A stretch of 64,000 nucleotides of DNA, from the NCBI RefSeq assembly GCF_030762805.1, contig NZ_CP129113.1, positions 1,378,001 to 1,442,000 of the forward strand, read 5' to 3'. Source of the DNA: Aciduricibacillus chroicocephali. Its GTDB lineage: Bacteria > Bacillota > Bacilli > Bacillales > Amphibacillaceae. Each line of letters opens with the position of its first letter. Positions within the stretch are counted from its first letter, which is position 1. This document shows positions 42,836 through 51,703 of this stretch, one piece after another. Under the pieces are notes generated by a model. It had not been told where the DNA came from, did no database searches, and was given only the letters and a program-made list of their open reading frames with translations. The translations under genes were made by a program, and so were the position numbers.

Positions 42836-42870
42836 AAAAAAGGCATACATCAAAAATGATGTACACCTTT
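42836..42870 (-). terminator. intrinsic terminator after pdp
   Basis: AAAGGTGTACATCA pairs with TGATGTATGCCTTT (two G-U) around TTTT, followed by TTT on the minus strand. Confidence 0.88.
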
Positions 42871-42885
42871 AAAAAAAATTGCTTC

Positions 42886-44187
42886 TCAGTGGATCGTTTT
42901 ATAAATAAGCGGCCTTGAAATTGGTTTTTCGTTTGAAATAACAATTGCATCGAGCAGCTGATCGTTAACCTGTCCATACTCAGGCAAGTTCGTATGAATT
43001 GTGAGAAGAGCTTCTCCACTTTTCACATAATCTCCTGTCTTCTTATGAAGCATGATTCCTGCCGCAAGATCGATGACCGACTCTTTTGTTTCTCTTCCAG
43101 CCCCAAGTTTCATTGCTGCATGTCCAATTTTCTCTGCATGCATGCTACTTATAAAGCCTGAATATGGGGATGGCAATTCAATAATGTGGCTAGCTTGTGG
43201 AAGTCTGTCAGGCTTATCGATAATTCTGCCATCACCGTTTTGGCTTTCTATAAATGTACGGAATGTTTCAAGAGCTTGGCCGCTGCTAATTGAAGCTTCG
43301 AGCTGTCTCCATGCTTCTTCCTTTGTCTTCGCAACTCCGCCCAAAAGAGCCATATGGCTGCCTAGCTCAAGGCAGAGTTCTGTCAGGTCTTTTGAACCGT
43401 CTCCGCGAAGTACCTCCAAGGCTTCCCTAATTTCAAGTGAATTGCCTATAGCCTTTCCGAGCGGCTCGTTCATATCTGAAATAATAGCGGATACTTGCCT
43501 GCCCATATGTTTTCCGATTTCCACCATTGTCTGGGCAAGCACTTCAGCGTCTTGAAGTTCTTTCATGAATGCACCGCTTCCCGTTTTCACGTCAAGAACG
43601 ATGGCTTCCGCTCCAGCAGCAATTTTCTTGCTCATTATGGAACTGGCAATGAGCGGGATGGAGTCGACAGTTGCTGTCACATCACGCAAACTGTAAAGCA
43701 ATTTATCTGCAGGTGCCAGATTGCCTGTCTGTCCGACGACCGCGATTTTATTCTCATTGACCAGCCTGATGAATTGTTCGTTTTGTATTTCTGGGGTAAA
43801 TCCAGGAATAGACTCCAGTTTGTCAATCGTTCCGCCTGTATGTCCAAGACCACGGCCACTCATTTTAGCAATCGGAACACCAATCGAGGCAACTAGTGGA
43901 GCAAGTATGATTGTTGTCGTATCCCCGACGCCTCCCGTTGAATGTTTGTCTACTTTTATTCCATTAATGGAAGACAAGTCAATCATATCACCGGATTCCG
44001 CCATTGCCTTTGTTAAATCGGCACATTCTCTGCTGTCCATTCCACGCAAATAGATTGCCATCATAAGAGCACTTGCCTGATAATCGGGAATTTCCTGCGC
44101 TACATAACCTTTGACGAAGTAACGGATCTCTTCCTCAGTCAGCATCTGGCCGTCTCTCTTTTTGGAAATGATATCGTACATACGCAT
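42886..44187 (-). CDS. pdp: pyrimidine-nucleoside phosphorylase
   Basis: Phosphorolyses uridine and thymidine. 433 residues with [14 protein letters not shown] (phosphate/nucleoside binding), [18 protein letters not shown] and KTGSGAFM. The ATG at 44187 follows GAGGTGAAAG; a GTG at 44196 lies inside that site. Third gene of drm-pupG-pdp, starting 10 bases after pupG. Confidence 0.96.
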   Translation of the reverse strand: MRMYDIISKKRDGQMLTEEEIRYFVKGYVAQEIPDYQASALMMAIYLRGMDSRECADLTKAMAESGDMIDLSSINGIKVDKHSTGGVGDTTTIILAPLVASIGVPIAKMSGRGLGHTGGTIDKLESIPGFTPEIQNEQFIRLVNENKIAVVGQTGNLAPADKLLYSLRDVTATVDSIPLIASSIMSKKIAAGAEAIVLDVKTGSGAFMKELQDAEVLAQTMVEIGKHMGRQVSAIISDMNEPLGKAIGNSLEIREALEVLRGDGSKDLTELCLELGSHMALLGGVAKTKEEAWRQLEASISSGQALETFRTFIESQNGDGRIIDKPDRLPQASHIIELPSPYSGFISSMHAEKIGHAAMKLGAGRETKESVIDLAAGIMLHKKTGDYVKSGEALLTIHTNLPEYGQVNDQLLDAIVISNEKPISRPLIYKTIH

Positions 44188-44197
44188 GGCTTTCACC

Positions 44198-45019
44198 TCA
44201 ATTCACATCCATTGTTGCGATTATTTTGTCAACGAGACTTGTGAATCGCTGTTCCGCAGCAGCTGCGGTCACAATAACTTCTTCATGTGAAAGCGGTTCA
44301 TCCAGAATGCCTGCTGCCATATTCGTAATGCAGGACAGACCGATGATGCGCATGCTCATATGTCGTGCTGCGATAGCTTCAGGGACAGTCGACATCCCAA
44401 CTGCATCCGCTCCAAGCACACGTAATGCACGGACTTCAGCAGGTGTTTCGTAAACCGGTCCAATGTTGGAGGCATATACACCTTCTTTAAGGTCGATGCC
44501 CAGCTCTTGAGAAGCATTCCGCGCACATTGTATGTAATCTCTATCATATACGGCTGACATATCAGGGAAGCGTTCCCCGAGTTCCGGATCATTCGGACCG
44601 ACCAGAGGATTCGTTCCCAAATTGTTATAATGATCCGTGATCAGCATTAAATCTCCTGGCTTGAGCGACTCATTGATACCTCCAGCAGCATTCGTCAGTA
44701 ACAGGGAGGTTGCACCGAGCGCCTTCATGACCCGGATTGGAAAGACGACCTGCTCCATTTCGTAACCTTCATAGAAATGGAAGCGGCCCTGCATTGCAAG
44801 TACTCGCTTCCCATTCAATTCCCCGCTGACAAATTGCCCTGCATGCCCCTCAACTGTAGAGACAGGAAAATGCGGAATTTCCTCATATCGAACAATTTGA
44901 GGATTTTTTATTTTTTCAGCATAACGGCCGAGTCCGGAACCAAGAACGAGCCCCATCTCCGGCTTGTCCGTAATTCTGGTGCGGATAAACTCAGCTGCTT
45001 CCAAGATCTTTTGGTCCAT
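44198..45019 (-). CDS. pupG: purine-nucleoside phosphorylase I
   Basis: Trimeric phosphorylase for guanosine and inosine. 273 residues with [33 protein letters not shown] and the C-terminal [15 protein letters not shown]. The ATG at 45019 follows GATGGAGGGA; an in-frame start at 45034 overlaps the drm stop. Acts with Drm: the ribose-1-phosphate it releases is isomerised by Drm. Confidence 0.96.
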   Translation of the reverse strand: MDQKILEAAEFIRTRITDKPEMGLVLGSGLGRYAEKIKNPQIVRYEEIPHFPVSTVEGHAGQFVSGELNGKRVLAMQGRFHFYEGYEMEQVVFPIRVMKALGATSLLLTNAAGGINESLKPGDLMLITDHYNNLGTNPLVGPNDPELGERFPDMSAVYDRDYIQCARNASQELGIDLKEGVYASNIGPVYETPAEVRALRVLGADAVGMSTVPEAIAARHMSMRIIGLSCITNMAAGILDEPLSHEEVIVTAAAAEQRFTSLVDKIIATMDVN

Positions 45020-45033
45020 TCGAAATCCCTCCA

Positions 45034-46224
45034 TCAGTTCGGCAAAATGTCGGAGAGGAAACTTTCTCCGTGTTTCGGAGCATCTACCTCAAAATTGTCC
45101 GCGACTGTTGCTCCTGCGTCTGCGAAAGTCTTCCTCGTTCCAAGATGTTTCCCTTCCACAATCTCTTTGTGATAAGCGAGAAGCGGGACATACTCCCTTG
45201 TATGATCTGTTCCATGATGGATTGGATCATTGCCATGATCCGCCGTTATGATAAGCAAATCGTCTTGACGCAACAGATCGAGGAACTCGGGAAGTCTTCT
45301 GTCAAAGTCCTCCAGTGCTTTACCATAGCCTTCGGGATCGCGTCTATGTCCATAAAGTGCATCGAAATCAACAAGGTTCAAGAAAGCAAGACCCTTAAAT
45401 TCCCTCTTCATCGTATCAGCAAGCTTGTCCATGCCATCTTCATTGCTGACTGTTCGCAATGCCTCTGTTACCCCTTCGCCATCGTAGATATCTTTAATCT
45501 TGCCGAGGGCAATGACGTCGAGCCCCTTGTCCTTAAGGCTGTTCATGACCGTTTTTCCAAATGGCTTTAATGCATAATCGTGGCGATTTGATGTTCTTGT
45601 AAATTCTCCAGGCTTGCCTATGAACGGACGGGCGATGACTCTCCCGACCATGAATCGCTCATCAAGTGTAAGTTCACGCGCAATCTCACAAATTCTGTAA
45701 AGCTCTTCAAGCGGAATAACTTCCTCATGGGCGGCAATCTGAAGGACAGAATCCGCAGATGTATAAACGATAATTTTTCCTGTTTCCATATGCTCTTTAC
45801 CGAGTTCTTCGATGATTTCTGTTCCGGAAGCCGGCTTGTTACCTAGAATACCTCGGCCTGTGCGATCTTCCAGTTCATTCAGCAGTTCAGCTGGAAAACC
45901 TTCAGGGAATGTCTGAAATGGTGTATCAATTTGCAGCCCCATCAATTCCCAATGACCTGTCATTGTATCTTTTCCAGCCGATGCTTCCTGCATTTTGGCA
46001 TGGTGTGCAAGAGGACTTGCAACCGAATCCACACCCTTAATTGCCTGCTTGCGAATATTTCCCAGTCCGAGTGTTTTAAGATTCGGCAGATTCAGTCCAT
46101 TCATCTTTTCAGCAATATGTCCGAGCGTATCTGCTCCTAAATCACCGTACCGTCCAGCGTCCGGTGCCTCACCGATACCGACCGAATCCAATACAACGAA
46201 AAAAATCCTTTTGAATCGATTCAT
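45034..46224 (-). CDS. drm: phosphopentomutase
   Basis: Interconverts (deoxy)ribose-1- and 5-phosphates. 396 residues of the alkaline-phosphatase superfamily: N-terminal metal site [13 protein letters not shown], the phosphorylated threonine region [13 protein letters not shown] and C-terminal [18 protein letters not shown]. The ATG at 46224 follows GAGGAGAGGG. First gene of the nucleoside-salvage operon (deoB in other nomenclature). Confidence 0.97.
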   Translation of the reverse strand: MNRFKRIFFVVLDSVGIGEAPDAGRYGDLGADTLGHIAEKMNGLNLPNLKTLGLGNIRKQAIKGVDSVASPLAHHAKMQEASAGKDTMTGHWELMGLQIDTPFQTFPEGFPAELLNELEDRTGRGILGNKPASGTEIIEELGKEHMETGKIIVYTSADSVLQIAAHEEVIPLEELYRICEIARELTLDERFMVGRVIARPFIGKPGEFTRTSNRHDYALKPFGKTVMNSLKDKGLDVIALGKIKDIYDGEGVTEALRTVSNEDGMDKLADTMKREFKGLAFLNLVDFDALYGHRRDPEGYGKALEDFDRRLPEFLDLLRQDDLLIITADHGNDPIHHGTDHTREYVPLLAYHKEIVEGKHLGTRKTFADAGATVADNFEVDAPKHGESFLSDILPN

Positions 46225-46271
46225 TTTTCCCTCTCCTCTCATGCACGATTTATTCCCTTAACGAACATTTG

Positions 46272-47165
46272 CTATGCACGCGGGTGGTATGTTTCGTATA
46301 CTTCACGGAGTCGCTTTTTCGTTACATGGGTGTAAATTTGTGTAGTAGAAATATCTGTGTGACCGAGCATTTCCTGCACAGAACGGAGGTCGGCTCCATT
46401 CTCAAGCAGGTGGGTCGCAAAAGAATGCCTCAATGTGTGTGGAGTTAGCGGATTTTTGATATTCGCTTCAACACTTTGTGCCTTTAACACTTTCCAGAAT
46501 CCTTGCCTTGTGAGCGACCGTCCATTTCTATTCACAAAGACAGCTGTTTCATTCGGCTGCTTTTTCACCAATGCAGGGCGGCCATAACTTAGATAAGTTT
46601 CAACCGCATGCGCCGCCACCGTACCAAGCGGTACAATCCGCTCCTTGGATCCTTTACCGAAGCATTGCAGAAAACCGAGCTGCAGATGGAGATCATCCAT
46701 TTTAAGGGTAATGAGCTCACTCACCCGAAGCCCGGTCGCATACATCAATTCAAACATCGCTTTATTTCTGTAATCGAGTGGTGCGTCTCCGGAGATTTCA
46801 AGCAGCTGTTCAATTTCGCCGACTGAGAGCACTCCCGGAAGTTTACGGTCTTTTCTCGGTGTTTCGATGTGAAGACTCGCATCTTGTTCTACAATGCGTT
46901 CCCGTACGAGAAACTGGTGGAAAAGCCTGATTGAAGATAGCATTCGTGCAATCGTGGCGGAAGATTTGCCTTCATCCTTCTGCACGCGGAGAAAACCGAG
47001 CAGGTCATGGCGCCCAACAAGCTCCCATTTTTCCTTTACAGCAACTTTTTCTATGTATGTTTTGTATTTATCCAAATCGCGGCGATATGAAATGATTGTG
47101 TTATCCGAGAGGCCGCGTTCAATTAGTAAATAATGAAAAAAATCTTCCACTGCATCTTTCAACAT
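46272..47165 (-). CDS. xerD: site-specific tyrosine recombinase XerD
   Basis: With XerC/CodV it resolves chromosome dimers at dif. 297 residues; N-terminal SAM-like DNA-binding domain and catalytic domain with R147, K171, H243, R246, H269 and nucleophile Y278 all present (HTLRHSFATHLL, LGHTDISTTQIYTHV). The ATG at 47165 follows AGGGGAATG. It lies between yqzK and drm as in B. subtilis (ripX); it is a housekeeping gene and no att sites surround it. Confidence 0.97.
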   Translation of the reverse strand: MLKDAVEDFFHYLLIERGLSDNTIISYRRDLDKYKTYIEKVAVKEKWELVGRHDLLGFLRVQKDEGKSSATIARMLSSIRLFHQFLVRERIVEQDASLHIETPRKDRKLPGVLSVGEIEQLLEISGDAPLDYRNKAMFELMYATGLRVSELITLKMDDLHLQLGFLQCFGKGSKERIVPLGTVAAHAVETYLSYGRPALVKKQPNETAVFVNRNGRSLTRQGFWKVLKAQSVEANIKNPLTPHTLRHSFATHLLENGADLRSVQEMLGHTDISTTQIYTHVTKKRLREVYETYHPRA

Positions 47166-47166
47166 T

Positions 47167-47373
47167 TCATTCCCCTACCCTGAAAAACAAATTGAGCCTT
47201 TCAAGAACCGTTTTCTCTTCATTGAACACTTTAACCGCCGGTCCTTCCGGCATATCGTAGCGTCGATTCTGCTCCTGTTCAGCATGCATGACCTTCAACC
47301 CGAAATAGAAAAGGCATGTACATACAGCGAACAGGATAAACACTTTTATTGCATCTGACAGAAGCGGCTTCAT
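47167..47373 (-). CDS. yqzK: YqzK-like small membrane protein (DUF4227)
   Basis: 68-residue protein with one membrane helix (AIKVFILFAVCTCLFYFGLKVM) and a conserved RYDMPEGPAVKVF segment, the DUF4227 pattern. Function unknown. The ATG at 47373 gives the homologue length but lies 11 bases from AAGGGG; an ATG at 47382 is too close to it. Between fur and xerD, as in B. subtilis. Confidence 0.82.
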   Translation of the reverse strand: MKPLLSDAIKVFILFAVCTCLFYFGLKVMHAEQEQNRRYDMPEGPAVKVFNEEKTVLERLNLFFRVGE

Positions 47374-47473
47374 AATCAGCATATCCCCTTTTCGGTGAAA
47401 CTTCATACACGAGGATATGCTTTTGCCGCTCTGTTTTATGTGCATTTCTTCATTTAAACTTCTCTTAATAAAG

Positions 47474-47505
47474 CAAAAAAGCCTTCCTTCCTGATGAAAA
47501 AAGGC
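47474..47505 (-). terminator. intrinsic terminator after fur
   Basis: GCCTTTTTTC pairs with GAAGGAAGGC (two G-U) around a short loop, followed by TTTTTTG on the minus strand, 11 bases past the fur stop. Confidence 0.85.
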
Positions 47506-47515
47506 ATACCGAATC

Positions 47516-47971
47516 TCAGTCTATTTTAACGACCGCTTCCTGACATTGCTTGCATACGCCATGGAATGTCAGCCTATGGTCCTTCACCTGGAAGCCCCAG
47601 TCATTCTCAACTATCTTCTCTACATCACCTAACAGATCATCAGCAATCTCTTCAACGGAACCACATTCCATACATACGAGATGATGTCGGAAATGGCGCG
47701 ATCCTTCCTTGCGCAAATCATATCTCGCTACGCCGTCTCCAAAATTGATTTTATCAACGATTTTTAGTTCTGAGAGCAGTTCCAGTGTTCGATAGACTGT
47801 CGCCAGTCCAATCTCCGGGGCCCTCTCTTTCACAAGTAGGAATATGTCCTCCGCACTGAGATGGCTCTCTTCCTCTTCCAGAAGCACACTGACAGTCGCC
47901 TGCCGTTGGGGTGTCAGCTTGTAGCCTTGTGAGCGCAGCTGTTTCTTAATTCCCTCGATGCGGTTTTCCAT
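47516..47971 (-). CDS. fur: ferric uptake regulator Fur
   Basis: Iron-responsive repressor. 151 residues: winged helix (TPQRQATVSVLLEEEESHLSAEDIF ... GLATVYRTLELL), metal residues in HFRHHLVCMECGSVEEI and the C-terminal CKQC that completes the structural zinc site. PerR and Zur paralogues are possible, but context (spoIIM-fur-yqzK-xerD) matches B. subtilis fur. The ATG at 47971 follows GAGGAGGGAATG. A consensus promoter with two Fur-box-like sites upstream suggests autoregulation or PerR control. Confidence 0.93.
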   Translation of the reverse strand: MENRIEGIKKQLRSQGYKLTPQRQATVSVLLEEEESHLSAEDIFLLVKERAPEIGLATVYRTLELLSELKIVDKINFGDGVARYDLRKEGSRHFRHHLVCMECGSVEEIADDLLGDVEKIVENDWGFQVKDHRLTFHGVCKQCQEAVVKID

Positions 47972-47998
47972 GACATTCCCTCCTCTTTCCTCCTTTCA

Positions 47999-48027
47999 AT
48001 TATAGGCTTTGCCGCTAATCGTGTCAA
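47999..48027 (-). promoter_or_regulatory. consensus sigma-A promoter for fur
   Basis: TTGACA (48022-48027), exactly 17 bases, TATAAT (47999-48004): both hexamers perfect on the minus strand. The leader is only about 20 bases and holds two Shine-Dalgarno-like sequences. Confidence 0.85.
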
Positions 48028-48035
48028 AATATAAA

Positions 48036-48067
48036 TGATTATCATAAGTACTTGATATTCATTATCT
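48036..48067 (-). promoter_or_regulatory. tandem Fur/PerR-box-like sites upstream of fur
   Basis: TGATATTCATTATCT (48053-48067) matches 12 of 14 fixed positions of the Fur 7-1-7 box TGATAATnATTATCA; TGATTATCATAAGTA (48036-48050) matches about 10. Both lie just upstream of the fur -35. Confidence 0.6.
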
Positions 48068-48081
48068 ATTTATATTTATTA

Positions 48082-48717
48082 TTATTTGTAAAAAGCTCGG
48101 ATAATCGCTTGCATCGCTTCATTTGAGATGAATGTTTCCATTAAAGCGGCCCCAAAACCAAGACAAATCAAAATGACATAGATTGAAACGTAGCGCAGAA
48201 ACGGCTCCGCTATAGGCTGTGTTGTCTGACGTCCGAACAATCGGCCCAGCAATGCGAGCGAGAAGACCATCGACAGACTGCATGCCGCTACATAAATCGG
48301 GATGATGATCAGATTTTGCGGTGCAATTGCAAGAGATGCAAGCATAAGTCCTTTCATTCCTAACTGATTGACGATAAACCCTACGGAGAAACCGATCATC
48401 AGACCTTTAAGGAACAAGAAAATCCATACTAGCGGCAAACCAACAACAGATAAACCAAGAACGAACATAATTAGCAGATACTTTACATGATAAAGAAAAC
48501 TGCTCTTTAATATGCGACCGTGTTCCAGCTGCTCGCCGTTCGCGATATGTCCAAAGAAACGTTCAAGATAAAAATACAAGTCCTGCTTCTGTACAAAATT
48601 CATACTGTTGACGATTATGGCACCAAAGACAATTCCTGTCAGGAACAGGATAACCATGAAAATATAGATTGTGGCATGCTCTTTCAAATGTCCGGCAATG
48701 CGTGTTTTTGTATTCAT
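48082..48717 (-). CDS. spoIIM: stage II sporulation protein M
   Basis: Mother-cell membrane protein of the SpoIIDMP engulfment complex. 211 residues with about five membrane helices, beginning with a short cytoplasmic segment (MNTKTRIAGHLKEHATIY) and containing SFLYHVKYLLIMFVLGLSVVGLP and APQNLIIIP. The ATG at 48717 follows GCGGGGGTTTC; the reading to 48756 is unsupported. A sigma-E-like promoter lies upstream, in agreement with its role. Confidence 0.95.
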   Translation of the reverse strand: MNTKTRIAGHLKEHATIYIFMVILFLTGIVFGAIIVNSMNFVQKQDLYFYLERFFGHIANGEQLEHGRILKSSFLYHVKYLLIMFVLGLSVVGLPLVWIFLFLKGLMIGFSVGFIVNQLGMKGLMLASLAIAPQNLIIIPIYVAACSLSMVFSLALLGRLFGRQTTQPIAEPFLRYVSIYVILICLGFGAALMETFISNEAMQAIIRAFYK

Positions 48718-48755
48718 GAGAAACCCCCGCAATTGTTTGATAATGGATACTATCA

Positions 48756-48785
48756 ACTCTATGAAGGGGTTCTTTGAAACATGAC
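48756..48785 (-). promoter_or_regulatory. sigma-E-like promoter for spoIIM
   Basis: GTCATGTT (48778-48785), 14 bases, CATAGAGT (48756-48763) on the minus strand; good fit to the sigma-E -35 with correct spacing. Confidence 0.6.
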
Positions 48786-48805
48786 ATGAACTCTATCTTT
48801 TTTCT

Positions 48806-49972
48806 CTATGGATTGATTTTTCCGTATTTGCCTCCGCCTCCGGCTTGAACATCCGCTTCACCGCGGCGATTGCGAATGATTGCTTCCGCAAGCGGGTCTG
48901 GGACAGTCTCTTTCAGACCTTCCAGTGAAGCACGATGAATAACTTCCATCTCTGTCCCAAAACGACTGAGCAGCTTTTCGAAAGTTTTCGGACCAAGCTT
49001 CGGCAAATATTCAAGCGGCACTTGATGCTTGTATGGTGGACGTTTGCGCACTCTTGGATGCTCTGTTGCCAGCTCTTCAATCCGGTCACGCACGCCTTTA
49101 ACAATTTTTTTCGAACCACAGGATGGGCAAACTGCCGTCCCTGGAGGAGCTTCTGTGAAGCAGTCTGCACACACTGTCCTATAATATTTCCCGAGAAGCG
49201 GATTCATGCCGTAGTTCTCCGATACATGGCGCCCTTCCACTTCATGGAGAGCCAGCTCCAACTCCTTGAAGGATGGCTCTTTCATAAGGATACTCTGGTA
49301 TTCTCGGCCGATTTTCGCCAATGAATGGGCATCTGAGTTCGTCACGAATGTATAACTCTGCAGCTCCTCAATCGCATCGGCCATCGTTGTGTCTGAACTG
49401 AGGCCGAGCTCCACACCGTCAACAAGATCGGGATCAAATACCTCTTCAAGTGATTGTGCAACACCTTTGCCGTAAAGACTTTTGAATGGCGTGAATGCGT
49501 GCGCAATTAGAAACAGTCCTGACAATTCCTTTGTCTTATACTGAAGTTCCTTGCCCGTTCCATAATACCGCTGGGAACTGAGTGTAATATTTTTCATCTT
49601 CCCTACAAGCCATTCGGAAAATTGGCCTATACGCTCCAACGACGGGAAGAAGCAGAGCACATGAATCGGTCCTTTTGCATATTCATCATACACTTCGATC
49701 TCCGCTCCGGGAATAAGCGTTACATTTTCAAATCTGATACCGCCATCAGCCAGTTCTTGTGCCTCTCCTGATTCCATAAGCTGCTTAATTTCCTCCTGAA
49801 CTGCAGGTGCATGACAATCGATTACACCGATCAGCTCAATCCCTTTGCGGCGGCTCGCTTCCTTGAGCACATTTGTAAGAGTTAGCGATTTTGCTCCAGT
49901 TATTTTCACCGGCTTGCCGTACATATCTCTTCCAATATGAATGTGCAAATCGGCAAAATAGTTCTTAAGCAT
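48806..49972 (-). CDS. endonuclease Q family protein
   Basis: 388 residues: N-terminal PHP metal domain (YFADLHIHIG ... IELIGVIDCHAP ... NSDAHSLAKIG), a zinc ribbon (CADCFTEAPPGTAVCPSCG, about residue 275) and a C-terminal helix-hairpin-helix (LEYLPKLGPKTFEKLLSRFG). This layout is that of Endonuclease Q, which nicks DNA 5' of deaminated bases such as uracil, hypoxanthine and xanthine, as shown for archaeal and Bacillus enzymes. The ATG at 49972 lies within the nudF stop region, so it is coupled to nudF. B. subtilis has it at the yqxK position. Confidence 0.88.
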   Translation of the reverse strand: MLKNYFADLHIHIGRDMYGKPVKITGAKSLTLTNVLKEASRRKGIELIGVIDCHAPAVQEEIKQLMESGEAQELADGGIRFENVTLIPGAEIEVYDEYAKGPIHVLCFFPSLERIGQFSEWLVGKMKNITLSSQRYYGTGKELQYKTKELSGLFLIAHAFTPFKSLYGKGVAQSLEEVFDPDLVDGVELGLSSDTTMADAIEELQSYTFVTNSDAHSLAKIGREYQSILMKEPSFKELELALHEVEGRHVSENYGMNPLLGKYYRTVCADCFTEAPPGTAVCPSCGSKKIVKGVRDRIEELATEHPRVRKRPPYKHQVPLEYLPKLGPKTFEKLLSRFGTEMEVIHRASLEGLKETVPDPLAEAIIRNRRGEADVQAGGGGKYGKINP

Positions 49973-50525
49973 TTGAAAGCCGCCCTGATGCTTTCAAGTA
50001 CATCATCGCGTAATTCGTCTTGGCATCGTGAATGCGCTGTTCTTTCATTGCCTCAAATGCTTCTTCAAGGTTCATTTCGACCAGTTCAAGAAATTCATCA
50101 TCATCTACTTCAACCGGCTCCTCAAGTTTTTCAAGCTTATCTGTAAAATAAATGTACATAATTTCGTCTGCGAACCCGGGAGAAGTATAGAATGAATCTA
50201 CGAAAACGAGATTCTCCCGCTTTGTCGTGTATCCTGTCTCTTCTTCAAGCTCTCTGATCGCCGTCACATCCGGAGATTCTCCCGCTTCAAGTTTTCCGGC
50301 CGGGATTTCGATAATGGATTTTTCAAGCGGCTTCCGGAATTGCTCCACCATGATAATCTTTCCTTCATCTGTAACCGGAATAATAGCGACCGCGCCTTGA
50401 TGTTTGACGATTTCGCGTTTAGAAATTTTGCCATCAGGCAGTTCAACCTCATCTACTTGCAGACGGATGATTTTGCCATTGTAGATTTCCTTTGTGTTCA
50501 ATGTTTTTTCTTCAAATTTCTTCAT
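49965..50525 (-). CDS. nudF: ADP-ribose pyrophosphatase (Nudix)
   Basis: Hydrolyses ADP-ribose to AMP and ribose-5-phosphate. 186 residues with an intact Nudix box GKLEAGESPDVTAIRELEEETGY (about 77-99) and the NudF-type GFADEIMYIYF segment. The ATG at 50525 follows GCGGGAGGAC. A good promoter lies upstream, divergent from the aldo/keto reductase promoter. Confidence 0.93.
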   Translation of the reverse strand: MKKFEEKTLNTKEIYNGKIIRLQVDEVELPDGKISKREIVKHQGAVAIIPVTDEGKIIMVEQFRKPLEKSIIEIPAGKLEAGESPDVTAIRELEEETGYTTKRENLVFVDSFYTSPGFADEIMYIYFTDKLEKLEEPVEVDDDEFLELVEMNLEEAFEAMKEQRIHDAKTNYAMMYLKASGRLSNA

Positions 50526-50553
50526 TTATTTGTCCTCCCGCATCTTTGTTTTT

Positions 50554-50582
50554 AGTATAAGGATTGATTTTCACAATGTAAA
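50554..50582 (-). promoter_or_regulatory. sigma-A promoter for nudF-endoQ
   Basis: TTTACA (50577-50582), 17 bases, TATACT (50554-50559) on the minus strand. Confidence 0.7.
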
Positions 50583-50586
50583 TCTG

Positions 50587-50616
50587 TTGAATTCCCGCAC
50601 CTCTTCTTTCTACAAT
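50587..50616 (+). promoter_or_regulatory. sigma-A promoter for the aldo/keto reductase
   Basis: TTGAAT (50587-50592), 18 bases, TACAAT (50611-50616) on the plus strand, 33 bases before the TTG start. Confidence 0.6.
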
Positions 50617-50648
50617 GATTGTATCCACTTTTCATGGAGGCGAAACGA

Positions 50649-51563
50649 TTGAAGAAAAACGAACTTGGTAAATCCGGGATTTTCACATCAGAACTTTCTC
50701 TCGGCTGCATGTCTCTAGGGACAGATGCAAAACAGGCTTTCCGCATTATTGATGCAGCGCTTGATAGAGGAATCAACCACTTCGACACAGCTGATTTATA
50801 TGATTTTGGAAAAAACGAAGAGATTCTCGGAAAAGCAATCAAAAACAAGCGACAACAGGTAGTCCTCACTTCAAAGGTCGGCAATGATTTCAGCAAAGGG
50901 GACGGTTCATACAGGTGGAACCCTTCACATGAACATATCATTACGGGACTGAAAGCGAGCTTGAAGCGGCTTCAGACTGACTATCTTGACTTCTATATGC
51001 TGCATGGCGGAACAATTGACGACCCGCTTGATGAGTCGATTGATGCTTTTGAAACACTAAAAAAAGAAGGTCTGATCCGTTCTTATGGAATTTCTTCCAT
51101 CCGCCCAAATGTCATTCGTGAATACGTAAAGCGAAGCACTATAGATGGTGTTATGATGCAATACAGTATGCTTGACCGCCGGCCTGAAGAAGAGATTCTT
51201 GACTTGCTGCAGGAGAAAAACATTAGTGTTCTAGCTCGAGGCCCGCTTGCGGGAGGTCTGCTCAGCAATGATTGGAAACACCAGCTGGCAAGAAAAGGTA
51301 CCAATGGCTACCTCGGCTATATGCCGGAGGAGCTTGATAGCATTCTCCCTTCTATTGCAGAGCTAGCACAACAGCCGATGAACAGCTTTTCTTTTTCCTA
51401 TGTTCTAAGCCATCCGGCTGTCGCTACTGCCGTATTTGGCGCAAGTTCAATCGAACAGCTTGAACAGAATACAAGTGCCCTTCCCTCTGCTCCTTTAGGA
51501 AAGACCCAGCTCGCTGAACTTCAAAAAATTACAAAACCGCTGCGCTATGAACAGCATCGTTAA
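50649..51563 (+). CDS. yqkF: aldo/keto reductase (YqkF type)
   Basis: NADPH-dependent oxidoreductase of unknown substrate. 304 residues of TIM-barrel type with the catalytic tyrosine in HFDTADLYDFGKNEE, lysine in VVLTSKVG, histidine in FYMLHGG and the NADP segment VFGASSIEQLEQN. The TTG at 50649 is preferred because GGAGGCG lies six bases upstream and the protein then starts MKKNELGKSG; upstream ATGs lack sites. Gene order beside nudF matches B. subtilis yqkF. Confidence 0.88.
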   Translation: MKKNELGKSGIFTSELSLGCMSLGTDAKQAFRIIDAALDRGINHFDTADLYDFGKNEEILGKAIKNKRQQVVLTSKVGNDFSKGDGSYRWNPSHEHIITGLKASLKRLQTDYLDFYMLHGGTIDDPLDESIDAFETLKKEGLIRSYGISSIRPNVIREYVKRSTIDGVMMQYSMLDRRPEEEILDLLQEKNISVLARGPLAGGLLSNDWKHQLARKGTNGYLGYMPEELDSILPSIAELAQQPMNSFSFSYVLSHPAVATAVFGASSIEQLEQNTSALPSAPLGKTQLAELQKITKPLRYEQHR

Positions 51564-51573
51564 GGCGAGACCG

Positions 51574-51612
51574 CCGCTCCAGAGCAACTGCACTGGAGCG
51601 GTTTTCCTTTTG
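51574..51612 (+). terminator. intrinsic terminator after aldo/keto reductase
   Basis: CCGCTCCAG / CTGGAGCGG, nine perfect pairs around ten bases, followed by TTTTCCTTTTG. Confidence 0.88.
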
Positions 51613-51665
51613 TCCCACAATTATTCCCATGTATTTTAACGATGAAATGAGCTAATATAGGGTAT

Positions 51666-51679
51666 AGAACAAATGTTCC
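51666..51679 (+). promoter_or_regulatory. LexA (SOS) box upstream of uvrX
   Basis: AGAACAAATGTTCC matches the Gram-positive LexA box CGAACRNRYGTTYC at all but the first base, 24 bases before the uvrX ATG. Confidence 0.85.
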
Positions 51680-51703
51680 TTTATAGGAAGGAGGGAAACA
51701 GAT

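Noticed and set aside
43052-43555. 167-codon plus-strand frame over pdp
   Set aside because: Fully inside the well-conserved pdp gene on the opposite strand.
46272-47165. xerD as a sign of a mobile element
   Set aside because: The tyrosine recombinase is in its conserved housekeeping position (fur-yqzK-xerD-drm) and no att repeats or phage genes flank it.
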